From contig JAFPBM010000171.1 of assembly GCA_017424125.1 (NCBI GenBank), positions 1-6,264 of the forward strand: DNA of 6,264 bases. Reading direction: 5' to 3'. The position numbers and the translations under genes are program-made. The notes below the pieces were generated by a model, which saw only the letters and a program-made list of their open reading frames with translations, was not told the origin of the DNA and did no database searches. Shown piece after piece: positions 5,430 through 6,264 of this stretch (the stretch's first letter is position 1; each line of letters opens with the position of its first letter). Source of the DNA: Clostridia bacterium. Its GTDB lineage: Bacteria; Bacillota; Clostridia; Oscillospirales; Acutalibacteraceae.

Positions 5430-6264
5430 ATGCAGAAAAATTATATTCTTCCGCCGCTTAAAGACAAGGGAACGTTAGAACTTTTGCATTTCCCGACAAG
5501 AATGCAAGCGTTTGTGTTTAGAAACTGGGAAATGGTACCCGCAGAAAAACTTGCACAAGTGCTAAAAACGAGTGTAGAAAACGTAAAAGAAATAGCATCA
5601 CAAATGGGACTTTCAGAGCAAGGCGACCTTTCTGATTGGCACAAAAAAGGATATATTACTATTATAAAACAAAACTGGCATATTCTGCCCTATGACCAAC
5701 TTCTTTTACTGCTTGATTGGACCGATGACAAACTTGCATATATTTTAAGAGAAGACGATTATCTTTCCGAAAAGTTGGGACAACTCAAGCCGATTTGTGA
5801 AACGGTAGAGTATAAACCTCTGACAGAAGAACAAGCGGCAGAAACCGCAAAAATAAAGAAAAGTGTGTCAGAAATAAAGATAGAGCCAACACGAAACGCG
5901 TTCGATTTTTTTAAAGCGCCTCAAAAGAAATCGGTTGTAATTGCTGCCGAAGGCGTAACATTGACAGATGCCTGGGGAATACTCAACAAAACCGATTTTG
6001 ACGTTGATTTCTTTATCGAGCGCTTCAAAAGTGAAATAAAGACCGCGTGGGAAATAAACCTTTGCGGCGAAGAAAAGCATATAGTAATAGAAAAAGCCGA
6101 AGGCGAACCCGAAAGCCACAGCATATCCGTAACAGAGCAATCGGTTACAATTCGTGCGGCAGACGCGGCGGGCGTTTTGCGCGGACTTTTTTGGATTTTA
6201 GATAAGATGGATGAGCGCTCTTCGCCAAGCCTTCCCGTGTCTGAAATCGAGCGCACTGCACGTT
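5430..6264 (+). CDS. Putative glycoside-hydrolase-like protein, N-terminal part, runs off the window
   Basis: Only the first 278 codons are present; the frame is open through the last base. The ATG at 5430 has AGGGGG (5416-5421) 8 bases upstream. No signal peptide or membrane helix is visible, so the product is probably cytoplasmic. Residues 1-130 are mostly helical and contain two similar units of about 30 residues, each opening with NW: NWEMVPAEKLAQVL (32-45) and NWHILPYDQLLLLL (82-95). A charged linker (about 130-165) follows. From about 166 to 260 there is an alpha/beta segment. Its HSISVTEQSVTIRAADAAGV (230-249), continuing into LRGLFWILDKM (250-260), resembles the small domain before the catalytic barrel in GH20-type hexosaminidases (Glyco_hydro_20b). 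There a strand pair and a helix typically read TIxAxxxxGxxxGxxTL. The catalytic region would lie beyond the window. This suggests a large glycosidase-like protein, but the call rests on pattern recall, and the N-terminal module is one I cannot assign to a named domain. AGA and ATA codons seem more frequent than in the CNNM genes, by impression only. Confidence 0.7.
   Translation, partial: MQKNYILPPLKDKGTLELLHFPTRMQAFVFRNWEMVPAEKLAQVLKTSVENVKEIASQMGLSEQGDLSDWHKKGYITIIKQNWHILPYDQLLLLLDWTDDKLAYILREDDYLSEKLGQLKPICETVEYKPLTEEQAAETAKIKKSVSEIKIEPTRNAFDFFKAPQKKSVVIAAEGVTLTDAWGILNKTDFDVDFFIERFKSEIKTAWEINLCGEEKHIVIEKAEGEPESHSISVTEQSVTIRAADAAGVLRGLFWILDKMDERSSPSLPVSEIERTAR

Overview
The window looks like part of a low-to-mid GC Firmicutes chromosome, most likely an anaerobic, gut-type clostridium (Oscillospirales-like). 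This is an inference from the strong AAAGGAG/AGGGGG ribosome binding sites, compact genes separated by classical hairpin-plus-T terminators, sigma-A-type promoters and carbohydrate-active genes. It contains no mobile element, CRISPR array, tRNA or rRNA that I can recognise.

Layout, left to right. Two hairpins (1-36 and 69-101) close the left edge. The second is the terminator of a minus-strand GH35-like beta-galactosidase-type glycosidase (106-2220, GTG start, 704 aa). That gene has its own promoter at 2252-2280, set inside a hairpin. Next is a scar-like region (2317-2769). A plus-strand C-terminal piece of an L-fucose-isomerase-like protein abuts, and partly overlaps, a short minus-strand reading frame that looks like the 3' tail of another gene. 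A plus-strand terminator (2780-2810) closes the fragment.

A promoter at 2820-2848 then drives a two-gene operon (2894-5174). It encodes two paralogous CNNM/CorC-type (UPF0053/HlyC-CorC family) membrane proteins that overlap by 8 bases. The first is short: it lacks the C-terminal CorC_HlyC domain and the DEYGG loop of the second CBS domain. The second is a complete family member. The operon ends at a strong terminator (5177-5215). The last gene (5430 to beyond the window end) has an extended -10 promoter. It encodes a large protein with an internally duplicated alpha-helical N-terminus followed by what looks like the small domain found before the catalytic barrel of GH20-type hexosaminidases.

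How the genes fit together: the glycosidase, the isomerase remnant and the 3' protein suggest a glycan- or sugar-foraging neighbourhood, interrupted by a housekeeping-type ion-transport operon. The genes are separate transcription units, so I do not infer one pathway. I found no convincing new multi-gene system. The points most worth a second look are the truncation junction near 2395, the asymmetric CNNM pair, and the duplicated N-terminal module of the 3' gene.
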